Shown here: positions 8,625 to 17,765 of the stretch, piece by piece | Layout: each line of letters starts with the position of its first letter | Numbering within the stretch: the stretch's first letter is position 1 | Assembly: GCF_036014215.1 (NCBI RefSeq) | Contig: NZ_CP107921.1 | Location: 5,711,501 to 5,775,500, forward strand | Source: Streptomyces sp. NBC_00440 | GTDB taxonomy: Bacteria > Actinomycetota > Actinomycetes > Streptomycetales > Streptomycetaceae | Reading direction: 5' to 3' | DNA length: 64,000 nt | Program-made: the position numbers and the translations under genes | Notes under the pieces: model-generated | Seen by the model: only the letters and a program-made list of their open reading frames with translations | The model's database searches: none | Told to the model about the DNA's origin: nothing

Positions 8625-8688
8625 AAGTTCCCGATGCGGCTACCCTGGGCAGCCACGACGACCGCGAAGTACGCACCCCGGAGGCCCG

Positions 8689-9222
8689 GTGCTCACCCTC
8701 TGCATCCTCGGATTCCTCAACGAGGAGCCCCTTCACGCGTACGACCTGCGTGCCCGCATCTCCGGGCTCAGCGGCCACGTGCGTCCCGTGAGCGACGGCG
8801 CCCTCTACCCCGCGATCAAGCGCCTGGAAGCCGCCGGACACCTCACCCGCCACACCGAGCCCGGTGAACGGGCCACTCCTCGCCAGGTCCTCTCCCTCAC
8901 CGAATCCGGCCGCGCCGAACTCATGCGCCGTCTGCGCGAGCCCGCCGAACTCGAAGTCACCGACCGCAATTCCTTCTTCATCCTGCTCGCCTTCCTCGGC
9001 CAGTTGCCGAGCCCCGCCGACCAGGTGCACGTACTACGTCGACGCCTCGCTTTCATGGACGAGCCCGGCAGCTACTTCTACGAGGACGGCCGCCCGCTGC
9101 GCGCCCGCGAGATGACCGACCGCTTCCGCCGCGGGATGCTCCAACTCGCCCACGCCACCAGCAAGGCCGACCACGCCTGGCTGGAGCGCACCATCGCCGA
9201 GCTGGCACAGCCCACTCGGTAG
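8689..9222 (+). CDS. PadR-family transcriptional regulator
   Basis: A 177-residue PadR (Vir-like) protein. The winged HTH starts at the first residue (LTLCILGFLNEEPLHAYDLRARI), with the recognition and wing region SDGALYPAIKRLEAAGHL and RQVLSLTESGRAELMRRL. The C-terminal dimerisation helix is FRRGMLQLAHATSKADHAWLERTIAEL. The GTG at 8689 matches the family's normal start; no upstream in-frame start exists. It is expected to repress the divergent hydrolase through the nearby palindrome. Confidence 0.85.
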   Translation: MLTLCILGFLNEEPLHAYDLRARISGLSGHVRPVSDGALYPAIKRLEAAGHLTRHTEPGERATPRQVLSLTESGRAELMRRLREPAELEVTDRNSFFILLAFLGQLPSPADQVHVLRRRLAFMDEPGSYFYEDGRPLRAREMTDRFRRGMLQLAHATSKADHAWLERTIAELAQPTR

Positions 9223-9315
9223 GGCCTCGTGAGGCAGCGGCACCGTCTGCTGATTCCGGCGGGTCAGCACCTCTGACGGCGTTCGCCCACGATGGTTCAG
9301 GCGACGAACAGGCGT

Positions 9316-10101
9316 TCAGGCTACGAGCAGGCGGAGGCCGAGCTCTGCCGTGTCGAGATCGACGAGGTCACTGTTGCGCTCGGCCCACCGGCCCGAGGAA
9401 AGGTCGTCGCGGAGCCCGTTCACGGCCCGCTGTTCTGCCTCCGGCCCGACTCTGGTCCACACCGACACCGCGCGGCGCACATGTTCGTCCAGATACGCCT
9501 CGGGCCTGCACCAGCAGGCCTCCAGGAAGCCGTCGGCGCAGTCCCACGGGATGAGCACCGGCTCCATGCGGGCTCCGATCGAGCGGGCCGGCTGGTCAAC
9601 CGAGGGGCGGCCGGCGACGAGGCCGGCGACCTCAGGCAGGTAGTCGCGGGTGAGCCAGAACCGGTGACGCCAGCCGTTGTCACTGGCGTCGTGTGTGAAC
9701 ACCACTACGCGGCGGGCCACGCGCCGCATCTCACACAGCCCGGCGATCGGGTCGTGCCAGTGATGAACGGTGCTGAAGGCCATCGCGGCGTCGAAGGACT
9801 GGTCCTCGAACGGGAGGTTCTCCGCACCGGCGGCCACACACGGCGCCGCGCCCACGGGACGCTGTGTCCGCATGACCGCCGCCGACGGTTCCGCCGCGGT
9901 CACGTTGCGGTCGGGGGGCTCGTAGGAGCCGGTGCCGGCCCCGACGTTCAGTACGGTCCGTGCGTCCCCGAGTGCGTCCCATACCCGCGCGGCGATCCGC
10001 GGCTCGGTGCGCCGCGTCGCCGGGTAAGCGGACCCGATGACCTCGTACAAATGCGCCCCGAACGACCTGAGTTGGTCCTCTGATGTCGTCCTGACACCCA
10101 T
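9316..10101 (-). CDS. SAM-dependent methyltransferase with MerR/TipA-like N-terminal remnant
   Basis: The methyltransferase core has motif I TVLNVGAGTGSYEP, the acidic TAAEPSAAVM, the loop AENLPFEDQSFDAAMAFSTVHHWHDP and RRVARRVVVFTHD; a 261-residue protein from ATG 10101, which has GAGGG upstream. Its first residues, MGVRTTSEDQLRSFG, resemble the linker of MerR/TipAS regulators (ARAMGxxLTxEExxxVFG). Further upstream the same frame stays open to about 10230 and reads HLHRLRGLLLEQCDRAAAMV and AAIDTELRARA, like a MerR C-terminal coiled coil. The gene therefore seems to sit on a fragment of a lost regulator. The methyltransferase itself looks intact. Confidence 0.7.
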   Translation of the reverse strand: MGVRTTSEDQLRSFGAHLYEVIGSAYPATRRTEPRIAARVWDALGDARTVLNVGAGTGSYEPPDRNVTAAEPSAAVMRTQRPVGAAPCVAAGAENLPFEDQSFDAAMAFSTVHHWHDPIAGLCEMRRVARRVVVFTHDASDNGWRHRFWLTRDYLPEVAGLVAGRPSVDQPARSIGARMEPVLIPWDCADGFLEACWCRPEAYLDEHVRRAVSVWTRVGPEAEQRAVNGLRDDLSSGRWAERNSDLVDLDTAELGLRLLVA

Positions 10102-10223
10102 CGCCCGTGCCCTCAATTCCGTGTCTATGGCTGCCACCATGGCAGCGGCGCGATCGCACTGTTCCAGCAGCAGGCCACGCAGCCGGTGCAGGTGCGCGAC
10201 CGCGTTGGTGCCCGGGTCGTCAA

Positions 10224-12176
10224 TCAGATCCGCGCGTTGTCCCGGTGGACCTTCGCCGCATCCGCTGCGGCCTTGGCCTGCAGCTCGGCGCTGTGCGCCG
10301 CTTCCTTACGGAACTCCGCCTTCACCTGCGCGGCCTGGGCGAGCGCCCGCTGCGCGATGGTCTCGCTGTCCCCACCGGACGCGCGGGTGGCGGCCTCGGC
10401 GGTCTCGCCCGCCTTCACCATCGCCGCAAGAGCGGCAGATGCCCCCTGGGTGACCTGCGCCTTCTGCTCTCCGACCAGCAGGCCACGGCCCCGTGGCGCG
10501 CCGTTCTTGTCCGCGACGGCGTACGCGTCGGTCTCGGCCGTGTCCGAGGTCGTGGCGGCCGTCTTCGCCGCTGCGGCCTGCACTTTGAGGGCGGCGAGCT
10601 GCTTCTTCGCGGCCGCCTGGGCGTCGGTGACGCCCTTGGTGGCCTGGTCGAACTGTGCCTTCGGCGGAACCTGACCGGTGTGCCCGGACGGCTTGATGTC
10701 GAACTGCTGCGCAGCGGTGTTGTTGCACGTGTACAGCTGCGAGTTGAGGCCGTCGGCGAACGTGTGCAGGTCGAGGCACTTGCCGGTACCGACGTTCTTC
10801 AGGCTCGTAGTGGCGTGGCGGTTGTACTCCCAGGTCTGCGCCGGGTTTTCGTGGCACCCCCAGATCTGGATCTGCGTGCCGTTGACCGCGGCGTTCCCGT
10901 TCACGTCGAGGCACTTGTTGGAGTTCACGTTCTGCAGGTGAAGACCCACATCGTCGCCGTACACCCGCCACGCCTGCGCCGCGGAACCGTTGCACGTGTA
11001 CACCTGGACCGGGGTGCCGTCGGTCTTCGCGGCACTCTGCACGTCCAGGCATTTGCCCTTCGCCGCGTGCACCTCGATCACCCCCGGGGCGTCGCCGATC
11101 CATCCGGCACCGCCCGGCGACCAGTAGTCCTGCCAGCGGGCGAGATGGTCAGCGATCCAGGACTGGCCCAGCAGCTCGCCCAGCGCCTTGGCCCCGGTGG
11201 CGAGGGCGGCGTTCGCGTCCAGGACCTGGTTGCGCTGCACCTGCTGGGAGGCGATCTCCTGCTGCCACTCCGCGGCAGCAGTGGCCGATATGCCTCCGAG
11301 CACCTTGTCCGGATCGACCGGGTCACGCCACGCACAGCCGGCGAACCGGGACTTCAGATCCTCGACGGCGATCCGGTACTCCGCGCTTCCCGGTTGCGGA
11401 GCCGTGTGGGGGAAGCCGCCGGACGCAAGGAAGATGCGAGCGTCGTCCGCGCCCGCGCTCCCGGCCGGCTCTCCCTGCAGCCATTCGAAAACATCGTGTT
11501 CGGCAACCGCACGGTCCCAGTCGTCTTTCGACAGGCCGGTGGGGTCGGGGTCCTTGCCGTAGAGCGGAGCGCCGACGGCGTTCACTGCCTTCAGCGTCTT
11601 CGCATCGGCCTGGGGGGTGGAGTCCTGGTAGAAGTCGCTCTCGTTCTTCCAGAAGCGGTCGGCGATCCAGGGGCTCAGACCCGTCTGGGAGTAGAAGTCG
11701 TCCGTCCCGCTCCCGGGTGATCCCGGAGGCCACTGGAAGTCGGCGTCGGTGAAACCGGCCGGGCTCTCCAGGCCCGAGAGCGGCTTCTGCCACGCGCCCG
11801 GCCGGGCGCCAAGGGTGTCCAGTTCCTTGCCCGCCGCCTCGCGGTCCGCCGTGTACGCGGTGGCGAGCGGAGTCTTCTGCCAGTACTGCCGGTCGGCCAG
11901 TACCCGCAGCTGGTCCGGGGTCTGGTTGAGGCCACCCTGTGTGGTCTTGGCCATCGACGGGCCGCCCAGACGCAGCACATCGCCCATCAAGCACTGGTCC
12001 TGACGGAGCTGTTCGGCAACCGTGTCCTCGTACTAGTCGTACGAGTCACTCGCCGACTCGGCACTCCGTCCGAGATCCAGCAGGTCCGGGCGCACGGTCA
12101 GTCCGCCGAGAACGGCGAGGGCGGCCACGGACGTGACCACCGGGGTCAGGATTCCGGATCTTCGAAATCCGGGCAT
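10224..12176 (-). pseudogene. Secreted ricin-B-lectin protein, interrupted by TAG and 3'-truncated
   Basis: A single frame from ATG 12176 to TGA 10224 (651 codons) starts with a signal peptide: MPGFRRSGILTPVVTSVAA followed by LAVLGGLTV. At 12035-12033 it meets an in-frame TAG (SDSYD*YEDTVAEQ); downstream the frame runs on for 602 codons. The body has an Asp/Trp-rich region, a ricin-type beta-trefoil (GKCLDVQSAAKTDGTPVQVYTCN; NSNKCLDVNGN; TGKCLDLHTF, with QxW repeats AQAWRV and AQTWEY), then an Ala-rich coiled coil. It stops abruptly at KVHRDNARI, where similar proteins usually continue with more Ala-rich repeats. Translation might restart internally, but export would then be lost. Confidence 0.7.
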
Positions 12177-12635
12177 ACGGAACCACGGTCCTGGGCGCAA
12201 CGGAGTATCCCTTCGGAGGTGATGGGCACACCGAAGGGAGGCAGGAGGGACCGCGCTTGGAAGAAGCGGGCCTCCTCAGGCGCTGTGTGCGGCACCCCCC
12301 CCGGAATGCCAGTTCGGTCAACGCCACCGGCGGGGTGCGTCAAGATCCCCGCCGAGGCGCGGAACGCGCCATAGGCACAGGTCAACGGACTGCTGCAAGC
12401 GATGACTACGGCGTTGACTCGATCGCATCAGCGAGTAGATGGACCTCTGTGAACGGGTAACTCCCGTGCGCACACTACGGATTAGCTGTGAGAAGGTTGT
12501 GAAGGGTGTGTGAGGTGAAAGCCTGGGTCCGGGGACGGAACTGACCGAAAATCGATCTCTTGCGAGCGGGAATCCCACGCCGCTCACCGCGCCTCCCGAT
12601 GACGCCCTCGCGTGCCCGGCCCGGCCCCGGCCGCC
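12177..12635. other. Intergenic, no gene seen
   Basis: About 459 bp between two minus-strand genes. It should hold the promoter of the ricin-lectin gene and the 3' end of the AurF-like transcript. No coding frame, RNA or clear repeat was recognised. Confidence 0.45.
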
Positions 12636-13568
12636 CTACTTCGCCAGCAGCCCCGAGCTGACCCACAGCCTGCGCCCCGCGCCCCGCAGTACGCCGATGT
12701 CGTCCAGGAAGTCCGTCAGCCGCTTGGCGCCGCTCTGCATGACCTCCGCGCGGTGGCCGCTCGCCTTGACCTGGGCGACGGCCTCGCGGCGGTCCAGGCC
12801 GGTGTTCGTGTACACCTGGGGGTTGATGAAGCAGGTGGAGAAGACCCGCGCCGCCTCGCCGCAGCTGAGCCTCGTGAAGTGCTGTTCCCAGCGCGGCGCG
12901 GTGACCATCTGGCGGCGCAACTCCTCCCGTGCGTAACGGACATGGCGCGCCTCCTCGACCACATGGATCCGGGTCACCCCGCGGACCAGGGTCTGTACGC
13001 GCTCGTCGGGGAAGGTCAGCCGCTGCATGTAGTCGAGGATCTCCTCGCCCAGCAGGGTCGCCGCGAAGGAACCGGGGGTGGTCGAGACGGTCTTCAGTAC
13101 CCGCGCCAGGTTGTGGTACATCCGCGGGACCGGGTACGACGGCGCCCCGCCCTTCTGGATCATCCTGGCGAACATCATCGAGTGCCGGCACTCGTCGGCT
13201 ATCTCGGTGAGCGCGTACCTCACGTGATTGCTGGTCACCGACTTGTCGTAGATGTGCCGGACGAGCAGCTGCATCAGGATGATCTCGAACCAGATGCCGA
13301 GCGAGGCGAGCGAGGCCGCTTCGTGCCGGGCGAGCTCCATCCGCTGGTCCTCGGACATCTTCCGCCAGAGCGGGGTGTCGTAGAGCGATACGAGCTCGGG
13401 CGGCCAGAACCACTTGCCGTCCTCGACGGGGGCCACCCAGTCCAGTTCCTTGTCCGGGTCGAAGGAGTGCTTGGCGGACGATTCGAGGAGGCGCTCGGCC
13501 ACTTGTTCGCGGTCCCTGAGCAGGCCGAGGGCGTCACGGAGCACTTCGCGTTCGGTCGCTGTCGTCAT
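12636..13568 (-). CDS. AurF-like diiron oxygenase
   Basis: A 310-residue protein of the AurF (p-aminobenzoate N-oxygenase) family, helical carboxylate-bridged diiron enzymes. Plausible ligands appear in order: Glu in GIWFEIILMQ, Glu/His in IADECRHSMMF, Glu in LLGEEILDY, and His/Glu/His in RIHVVEEARHVRYA. Members N-oxygenate arylamines or act on aliphatic substrates, but many chromosomal copies in actinomycetes have no known substrate. The next gene outward, divergent and 112-127 bp away depending on its start, encodes another diiron-type protein, and the shared spacer holds a palindrome; no biosynthetic cluster surrounds them. Confidence 0.8.
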   Translation of the reverse strand: MTTATEREVLRDALGLLRDREQVAERLLESSAKHSFDPDKELDWVAPVEDGKWFWPPELVSLYDTPLWRKMSEDQRMELARHEAASLASLGIWFEIILMQLLVRHIYDKSVTSNHVRYALTEIADECRHSMMFARMIQKGGAPSYPVPRMYHNLARVLKTVSTTPGSFAATLLGEEILDYMQRLTFPDERVQTLVRGVTRIHVVEEARHVRYAREELRRQMVTAPRWEQHFTRLSCGEAARVFSTCFINPQVYTNTGLDRREAVAQVKASGHRAEVMQSGAKRLTDFLDDIGVLRGAGRRLWVSSGLLAK

Positions 13569-13616
13569 CTCTGAGGTACCTCGCGCTTGGGGTTACCGGT
13601 GGTCACCTCTTATAAG

Positions 13617-13629
13617 ACTGCTTGTCAGT
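13617..13629. promoter_or_regulatory. Palindrome in AurF/ferritin-like divergent promoter
   Basis: ACTG-CTTGT-CAGT, within the AT-richer stretch CTTATAAGACTGCTTGTCAG. It is centrally placed between the two divergent diiron genes and resembles a TetR-type operator. No regulator gene is adjacent. Confidence 0.4.
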
Positions 13630-13695
13630 AAGATGGTCAATCCCTTGCGCGCGACTTGTTGACCCGGCGTCTACCAACGTGTGAGCCTGCCAGGT

Positions 13696-14796
13696 ATGTC
13701 GACGCATGAGCTCTATACCAAGGGACCGGCCGAGCCCAACTGGCAGATACCCGCGTCGGGTTCGGCCCGGTTCAGCTGGGAGTACGACGAAGGGCGCGAC
13801 CGGCTCCTCGCCCTGTACCAGAAGGGCAAGGACAAGCAGTGGGACGGCGCGAAGCGCATCGACTGGTCGCTCGAAGTGGACCCGTACGACCCGCTCGGTA
13901 CGCCCGACGAGGCGATGACCCTGTACGGAACGCCCCACTGGGCGAAGATGACCGAACGCGACCGGGGCGAGCTGCGCAAGCACTACACGTCCTGGCAGTT
14001 CAGCCAGTTCCTCCACGGTGAGCAGGGCGCGATGGTGTGCGCGGCCCGGATCGTGGAGTCCGCACCCGACATGGACGCCAAGTTCTACTCGGCCACCCAG
14101 ACCATGGACGAGGCCAGGCACGCCGAGATATACGGCCGCTTCCTGCACGAGAAGATCGGGATGCTCTACCCGATCAACGACAATCTCCAGGCCCTGCTCG
14201 GCGACACCCTGCGCGACTCCCGCTGGGACATGCCGTACCTGGGGATGCAGGTCCTCATCGAAGGTCTGGCGCTCGCCGCCTTCGGCATGATCCGCGACAC
14301 CACCGACAAGCCGCTGCCCAAGCAGATCCTGGCGTACGTGATGCAGGACGAGGCCCGCCACGTGGCCTTCGGGCGGATGGCGCTCCGCGACTACTACAAG
14401 CAGCTGACCGACGCCGAACTGCGGGAGCGTGAGGAGTTCGTCATCGAGGGCTGCTACCTGATGCGCGACCGGCTGCGCGGCGTGGAGGTCCTGGAGAACT
14501 TCGGCATCGCGAAGAAGGAGGCCGAGGAGCTCTCGGAGCAGTCCGAATTCCTCACGCTCTTCCGGCAGTTGCTGTTCAGTCGGATCGTCCCGTGCGTCAA
14601 GGACATCGGCCTCTGGGGCAAGCGGCTGCAGAAGGCGTACGTCGACATGGGCGTCTTCGAGATGGGCAACTCGAACCTGGACCTGCTGATGTCGCAGGAC
14701 GAGGAGATAGCCGAGCAGCTCGACCGGGAGCGGTTCGCGCAGGAGGAGCAGGAGCGGGTCGCCGAGGTGGAGTCGGCGATCGCGGACGGAGCCTGA
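13696..14796 (+). CDS. Ferritin-like diiron protein (RNR R2-like fold)
   Basis: A 366-residue helical protein from ATG 13696 (MSTHELYTKG); a GTG at 13681 is possible, and neither has a strong ribosome site. Two ExxH metal motifs are clear: TMDEARHAEIYGR and VMQDEARHVAFGR. Further Glu ligands lie in FLHGEQGAM and LIEGLALAAFG. This E...ExxH...E...ExxH order is that of ferritin-like oxidases and R2-type proteins. The acidic tail (EEQERVAEVESA) is probably disordered. Activity unknown. It is divergent from the AurF-like gene and probably co-regulated. Confidence 0.75.
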   Translation: MSTHELYTKGPAEPNWQIPASGSARFSWEYDEGRDRLLALYQKGKDKQWDGAKRIDWSLEVDPYDPLGTPDEAMTLYGTPHWAKMTERDRGELRKHYTSWQFSQFLHGEQGAMVCAARIVESAPDMDAKFYSATQTMDEARHAEIYGRFLHEKIGMLYPINDNLQALLGDTLRDSRWDMPYLGMQVLIEGLALAAFGMIRDTTDKPLPKQILAYVMQDEARHVAFGRMALRDYYKQLTDAELREREEFVIEGCYLMRDRLRGVEVLENFGIAKKEAEELSEQSEFLTLFRQLLFSRIVPCVKDIGLWGKRLQKAYVDMGVFEMGNSNLDLLMSQDEEIAEQLDRERFAQEEQERVAEVESAIADGA

Positions 14797-14846
14797 GGCG
14801 CTGCCGCTCCGGCGCTGGTGCTGTTGCCGCCGCTCCGCCGACGCGG

Positions 14847-14945
14847 GGCCGGTGCTGTTCCGGTGTCCCGTTCGGGCCGGTGCTGTTCCCGTGTCCCGTT
14901 ACGGGTCGGTGCTGTCCCCGTATCCCGTATCCCGTATCCCGTTAC
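14847..14945. repeat. Tandem repeats, 28-bp and 7-bp units
   Basis: Two near-identical 28-bp units (14847-14874 and 14875-14902, beginning GGCCGGTGCTGTTCC) are followed by a diverged third unit from 14903. The third runs into four 7-bp CCCGTAT-like units. They lie in the short space between the convergent ferritin-like and SpoIIE genes. Confidence 0.8.
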
Positions 14946-14976
14946 GCGCCGGCGTCGGCGCCGTCCCCGTCTCCCG

Positions 14977-17742
14977 TCACAGGCCAGAGCCCTCCGGGCC
15001 TCCCAGGCCTTCCAGGTCATCGAGGTCATCCAGATCGTCCAGGTCCACGGACCACTGCTGGGGCTGCGCCTGTGGCCCGGTGAGGAGTTGCTCGGCCCAG
15101 ATGATCTTTCCGTGCGGCGGATACCGAGTGCCCCAGCGCTCCGCGAACTGCGCGACGAGATAGAGCCCGCGCCCGCCCTCGTCCATAGCCGCCGCCCGCT
15201 TCAGATGCGGTGAGGTGCTGCTGCTGTCGGCGACCTCGCAGGTCAGGGTCGCACTGTGGAGCAGCCGCACGTGGATCGGGGCGGTGCCGTAGCGGACCGC
15301 GTTGGTGAGCAGTTCGCTCAGGATGAGCTCGGTGTTGAACGCGATCTCGTCCAGGCCCCATTCGCCGAGTCTGCGGGCCGCCTCGGACCGTACCGTGGCG
15401 ACCGCCGCCGGATCGGCCTCCAGCTCCCAGTCCGCGACCGACGACGGGTCGAGCAGCCGGGTCCTGGCCACGAGGAGGGCGACGTCGTCCTCCCGGTGCG
15501 AGGGCGACAGCGCGTCGAACACGCTCCGGCACATCTCCTGCGGCTCCGTGTCGAGCCCGGCCTGTTCCTCCAGGGTGGTGCGCAGCAGTTCAAGGCCCAC
15601 ATCGATGTCCCGGCCGCGCTCCTCCACCAGGCCGTCGGTGTACAGCACCAGGCTGCTCCCGGCGGCCAGGTCGAGCACCGCGGTCTCGAAGGGCAGGCTG
15701 GCGGTGCCCAGCGGCGGACCCAGCGGGACGGCCGGGAACCGCGCCGTTCCGTCGGGGCCGACGAGCGCCGGGCCGAGGTGGCCGGCGCTGGCCACCGTGC
15801 AGCGGCCCGACACGGACTCGTAGACCGCGTACATACAGGTGGCCCCGGTGACGACCGTGCCGTCACCCAGCGAGCTGTTCCCCTCGTCCATGGTGAGGAC
15901 CAGGTCGTTGAGATGGCCCAGGATCTCGTCTGGGGACAGATCCAGCGAGGAGAAGTTGTGGACGGCCGTACGGAGCCGGCCCATGGTCACGGCGGCGTGC
16001 AGGCCGTGCCCCACGACATCGCCGATGACCAGCGCGACCCGGGCGCCGGGCAGCGGGATGACGTCGAACCAGTCGCCGCCCACCCCGGTCCGGGCGGGAA
16101 CATAGCGGTGGGCCACGTCCAGGGCCCGGTTCTCCGGCAGATCGTGGGGGAGCAGGCTCTGCTGGAGGGTGACCGCCGTGGTGTGCTCGCGGGTGAACCG
16201 GCGGGCGTTGTCGACGCTCAGCGCCGCCCGCAGGGCCAGCTCCTCGGCGAAGGAGAGGTCGTCCTCCTCGTACGGCTCACGCTCCACGGCGCGCCAGAAG
16301 CTCACCAGACCCAGCACGACCCCGCGCGCCGTGAGCGGCATCCGGATCAGCGAACCGAACCCCTCGTCGACGGCGCGCAGGCCGCCGGACGGGTCCTGCT
16401 GCCGCCAGTCGTACGCCCCGGGGAGATCGACCTCCAGAGTGGGCTCTCCGGAGGCCAGATACTGCGCCAGCGGGGTGCCGGGCACCACGTCGATCCGGGT
16501 GCCGGCCGGGTCCAGCGCATCGCTGTCGCGGACACCGCGCACGGCAGCCCGCCGCATCGAGGTGAAGGCGCCGCCGGGCTCCCCGCCGGACAGCACGGGC
16601 TCCGTCAGATCCACCGTGACGAAGTCGGCGAACCGCGGCACGGCCACTTCCGCCAGCTCCTCGGCCGTCCGCACGGCGTCCAGCGATGTGCCCACCCGCC
16701 CACTCGCGTCGTACAGCAACTGCAGCCGTTCCCGCGCCACTTCGGCGCGGCCGGTCAGGGCGCGCAGTTCGGTGGTGTCCCGCAGGGTCACCACTCTGCT
16801 GCCGAGTCCGGCGCGGGTCCGGGTGCGCCGCATATTGACCGCCAGCAGCCGGTCCCCGGTCAGGTGTACGGCGTCGGTCACCGCCTCGCCCCGGGTCAGC
16901 AGTCGCTCCATGGCCGGGGCGAGCCCGAGGTCCGCGACCCGGTCCAGCTCGGCATCGGGCGACAGGGAGAGCAGCCGGCGCGCCTCGTCGTTCGCCAGCA
17001 GGATCTGCCCGTCGCTGCCGATGATGAGCACGCCCTCGCGCACCGCGTGCAGAACGGCGTCGTTGTGCTCGTACATCCGGGTCATCTCGGCGGGTCCCAG
17101 ACCGTGTGTCTGGCGGCCGAGCCGGCGGCTGACGAGCGCCGCCCCGATGGTGGCCAGGGCGAGGGCGGCCGCGGCGGTGCCGAGGAAGAGCGGCAGCCTC
17201 TGGCTGACCAGATCCGTCACATTGCTGATCTCGATCCCGGCCGCGACCAGGCCGACCACACGGCCGTGGCCGTCGAGCACGGGGGCGACGGCGCGCACGG
17301 CGTCGGACGGGGCCCCGTAGAAGACCTCGGTGAAGGGGTGCCCCGCCACGGCCCTGCTCAGATCACCTGAGGCCCGCTTGCCGATGAGCGCGCGCTGGGG
17401 GTCCGTGTAGCGGATCCCCTTGGTGTTCATCACGGTGACGAAGTCGATGTCGGCCGCTTTGCGGGCGCCCTCCGCCAGCGGCTCCAGTACGGCCGTCGGA
17501 TCGCGTGAGCGCAGCGCCCGCGGCAGCCCGGGAGCGTGGGCGAATGCCTCGGCCGCGGCCAGCGAGCGGCTCCGCGCCCCGCGCACACTGTCGGACCTGG
17601 ACTGCAGCACCAGCACCGCAGCGGCGGCTGCGACCAGCAGGACGATCAGCACCACCTGCATACCGAACACCTGCATGGCGAGGCTCCGGCGCAGCCCCCA
17701 GCGCGACGGGTGCGGCACGGGGCTCCGGCGGTGTGCGGTCAC
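14977..17742 (-). CDS. Membrane sensor SpoIIE-type serine phosphatase with PAS, GAF and HATPase domains
   Basis: A 921-residue multidomain regulator (GTG 17742). TM1 is at about residues 23-48, followed by an extracytoplasmic CitA/DcuS-like sensor (VTVMNTKGIRYTDPQ, IGKR, FYGAP, VAPVLDG, VVGLVAAGIE) and TM2 at about 182-208. Then come a PAS domain (DAVLHAVREGVLIIGSDG), a GAF domain (about 340-510), and a PP2C/SpoIIE phosphatase (RTGVGGDWFDVIPL, VIGDVVGHGLHAAV, AGHLGPALV, SLVLYTDGLVE). An HATPase_c_2 kinase-like domain (ELILSELLTNAVRYG, GRGLYLVAQFAERWG) completes it. Such proteins switch anti-sigma/anti-anti-sigma partners in response to an outside signal. The C-terminus ends in acidic DLDD repeats. 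Confidence 0.88.
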   Translation of the reverse strand: MTAHRRSPVPHPSRWGLRRSLAMQVFGMQVVLIVLLVAAAAAVLVLQSRSDSVRGARSRSLAAAEAFAHAPGLPRALRSRDPTAVLEPLAEGARKAADIDFVTVMNTKGIRYTDPQRALIGKRASGDLSRAVAGHPFTEVFYGAPSDAVRAVAPVLDGHGRVVGLVAAGIEISNVTDLVSQRLPLFLGTAAAALALATIGAALVSRRLGRQTHGLGPAEMTRMYEHNDAVLHAVREGVLIIGSDGQILLANDEARRLLSLSPDAELDRVADLGLAPAMERLLTRGEAVTDAVHLTGDRLLAVNMRRTRTRAGLGSRVVTLRDTTELRALTGRAEVARERLQLLYDASGRVGTSLDAVRTAEELAEVAVPRFADFVTVDLTEPVLSGGEPGGAFTSMRRAAVRGVRDSDALDPAGTRIDVVPGTPLAQYLASGEPTLEVDLPGAYDWRQQDPSGGLRAVDEGFGSLIRMPLTARGVVLGLVSFWRAVEREPYEEDDLSFAEELALRAALSVDNARRFTREHTTAVTLQQSLLPHDLPENRALDVAHRYVPARTGVGGDWFDVIPLPGARVALVIGDVVGHGLHAAVTMGRLRTAVHNFSSLDLSPDEILGHLNDLVLTMDEGNSSLGDGTVVTGATCMYAVYESVSGRCTVASAGHLGPALVGPDGTARFPAVPLGPPLGTASLPFETAVLDLAAGSSLVLYTDGLVEERGRDIDVGLELLRTTLEEQAGLDTEPQEMCRSVFDALSPSHREDDVALLVARTRLLDPSSVADWELEADPAAVATVRSEAARRLGEWGLDEIAFNTELILSELLTNAVRYGTAPIHVRLLHSATLTCEVADSSSTSPHLKRAAAMDEGGRGLYLVAQFAERWGTRYPPHGKIIWAEQLLTGPQAQPQQWSVDLDDLDDLDDLEGLGGPEGSGL

Positions 17743-17765
17743 CCTCGTTTCATAGCATTGATCCC

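Noticed and set aside
12636..14796. AurF-like gene considered as part of a nitro-compound biosynthetic cluster
   Set aside because: No polyketide, NRPS, PABA-synthesis or other tailoring genes lie nearby.
15256..17370. A 704-codon plus-strand frame opposite the SpoIIE regulator
   Set aside because: The composition is Gln/Arg/Gly-rich without any motif, and the minus-strand gene has complete domain signatures.
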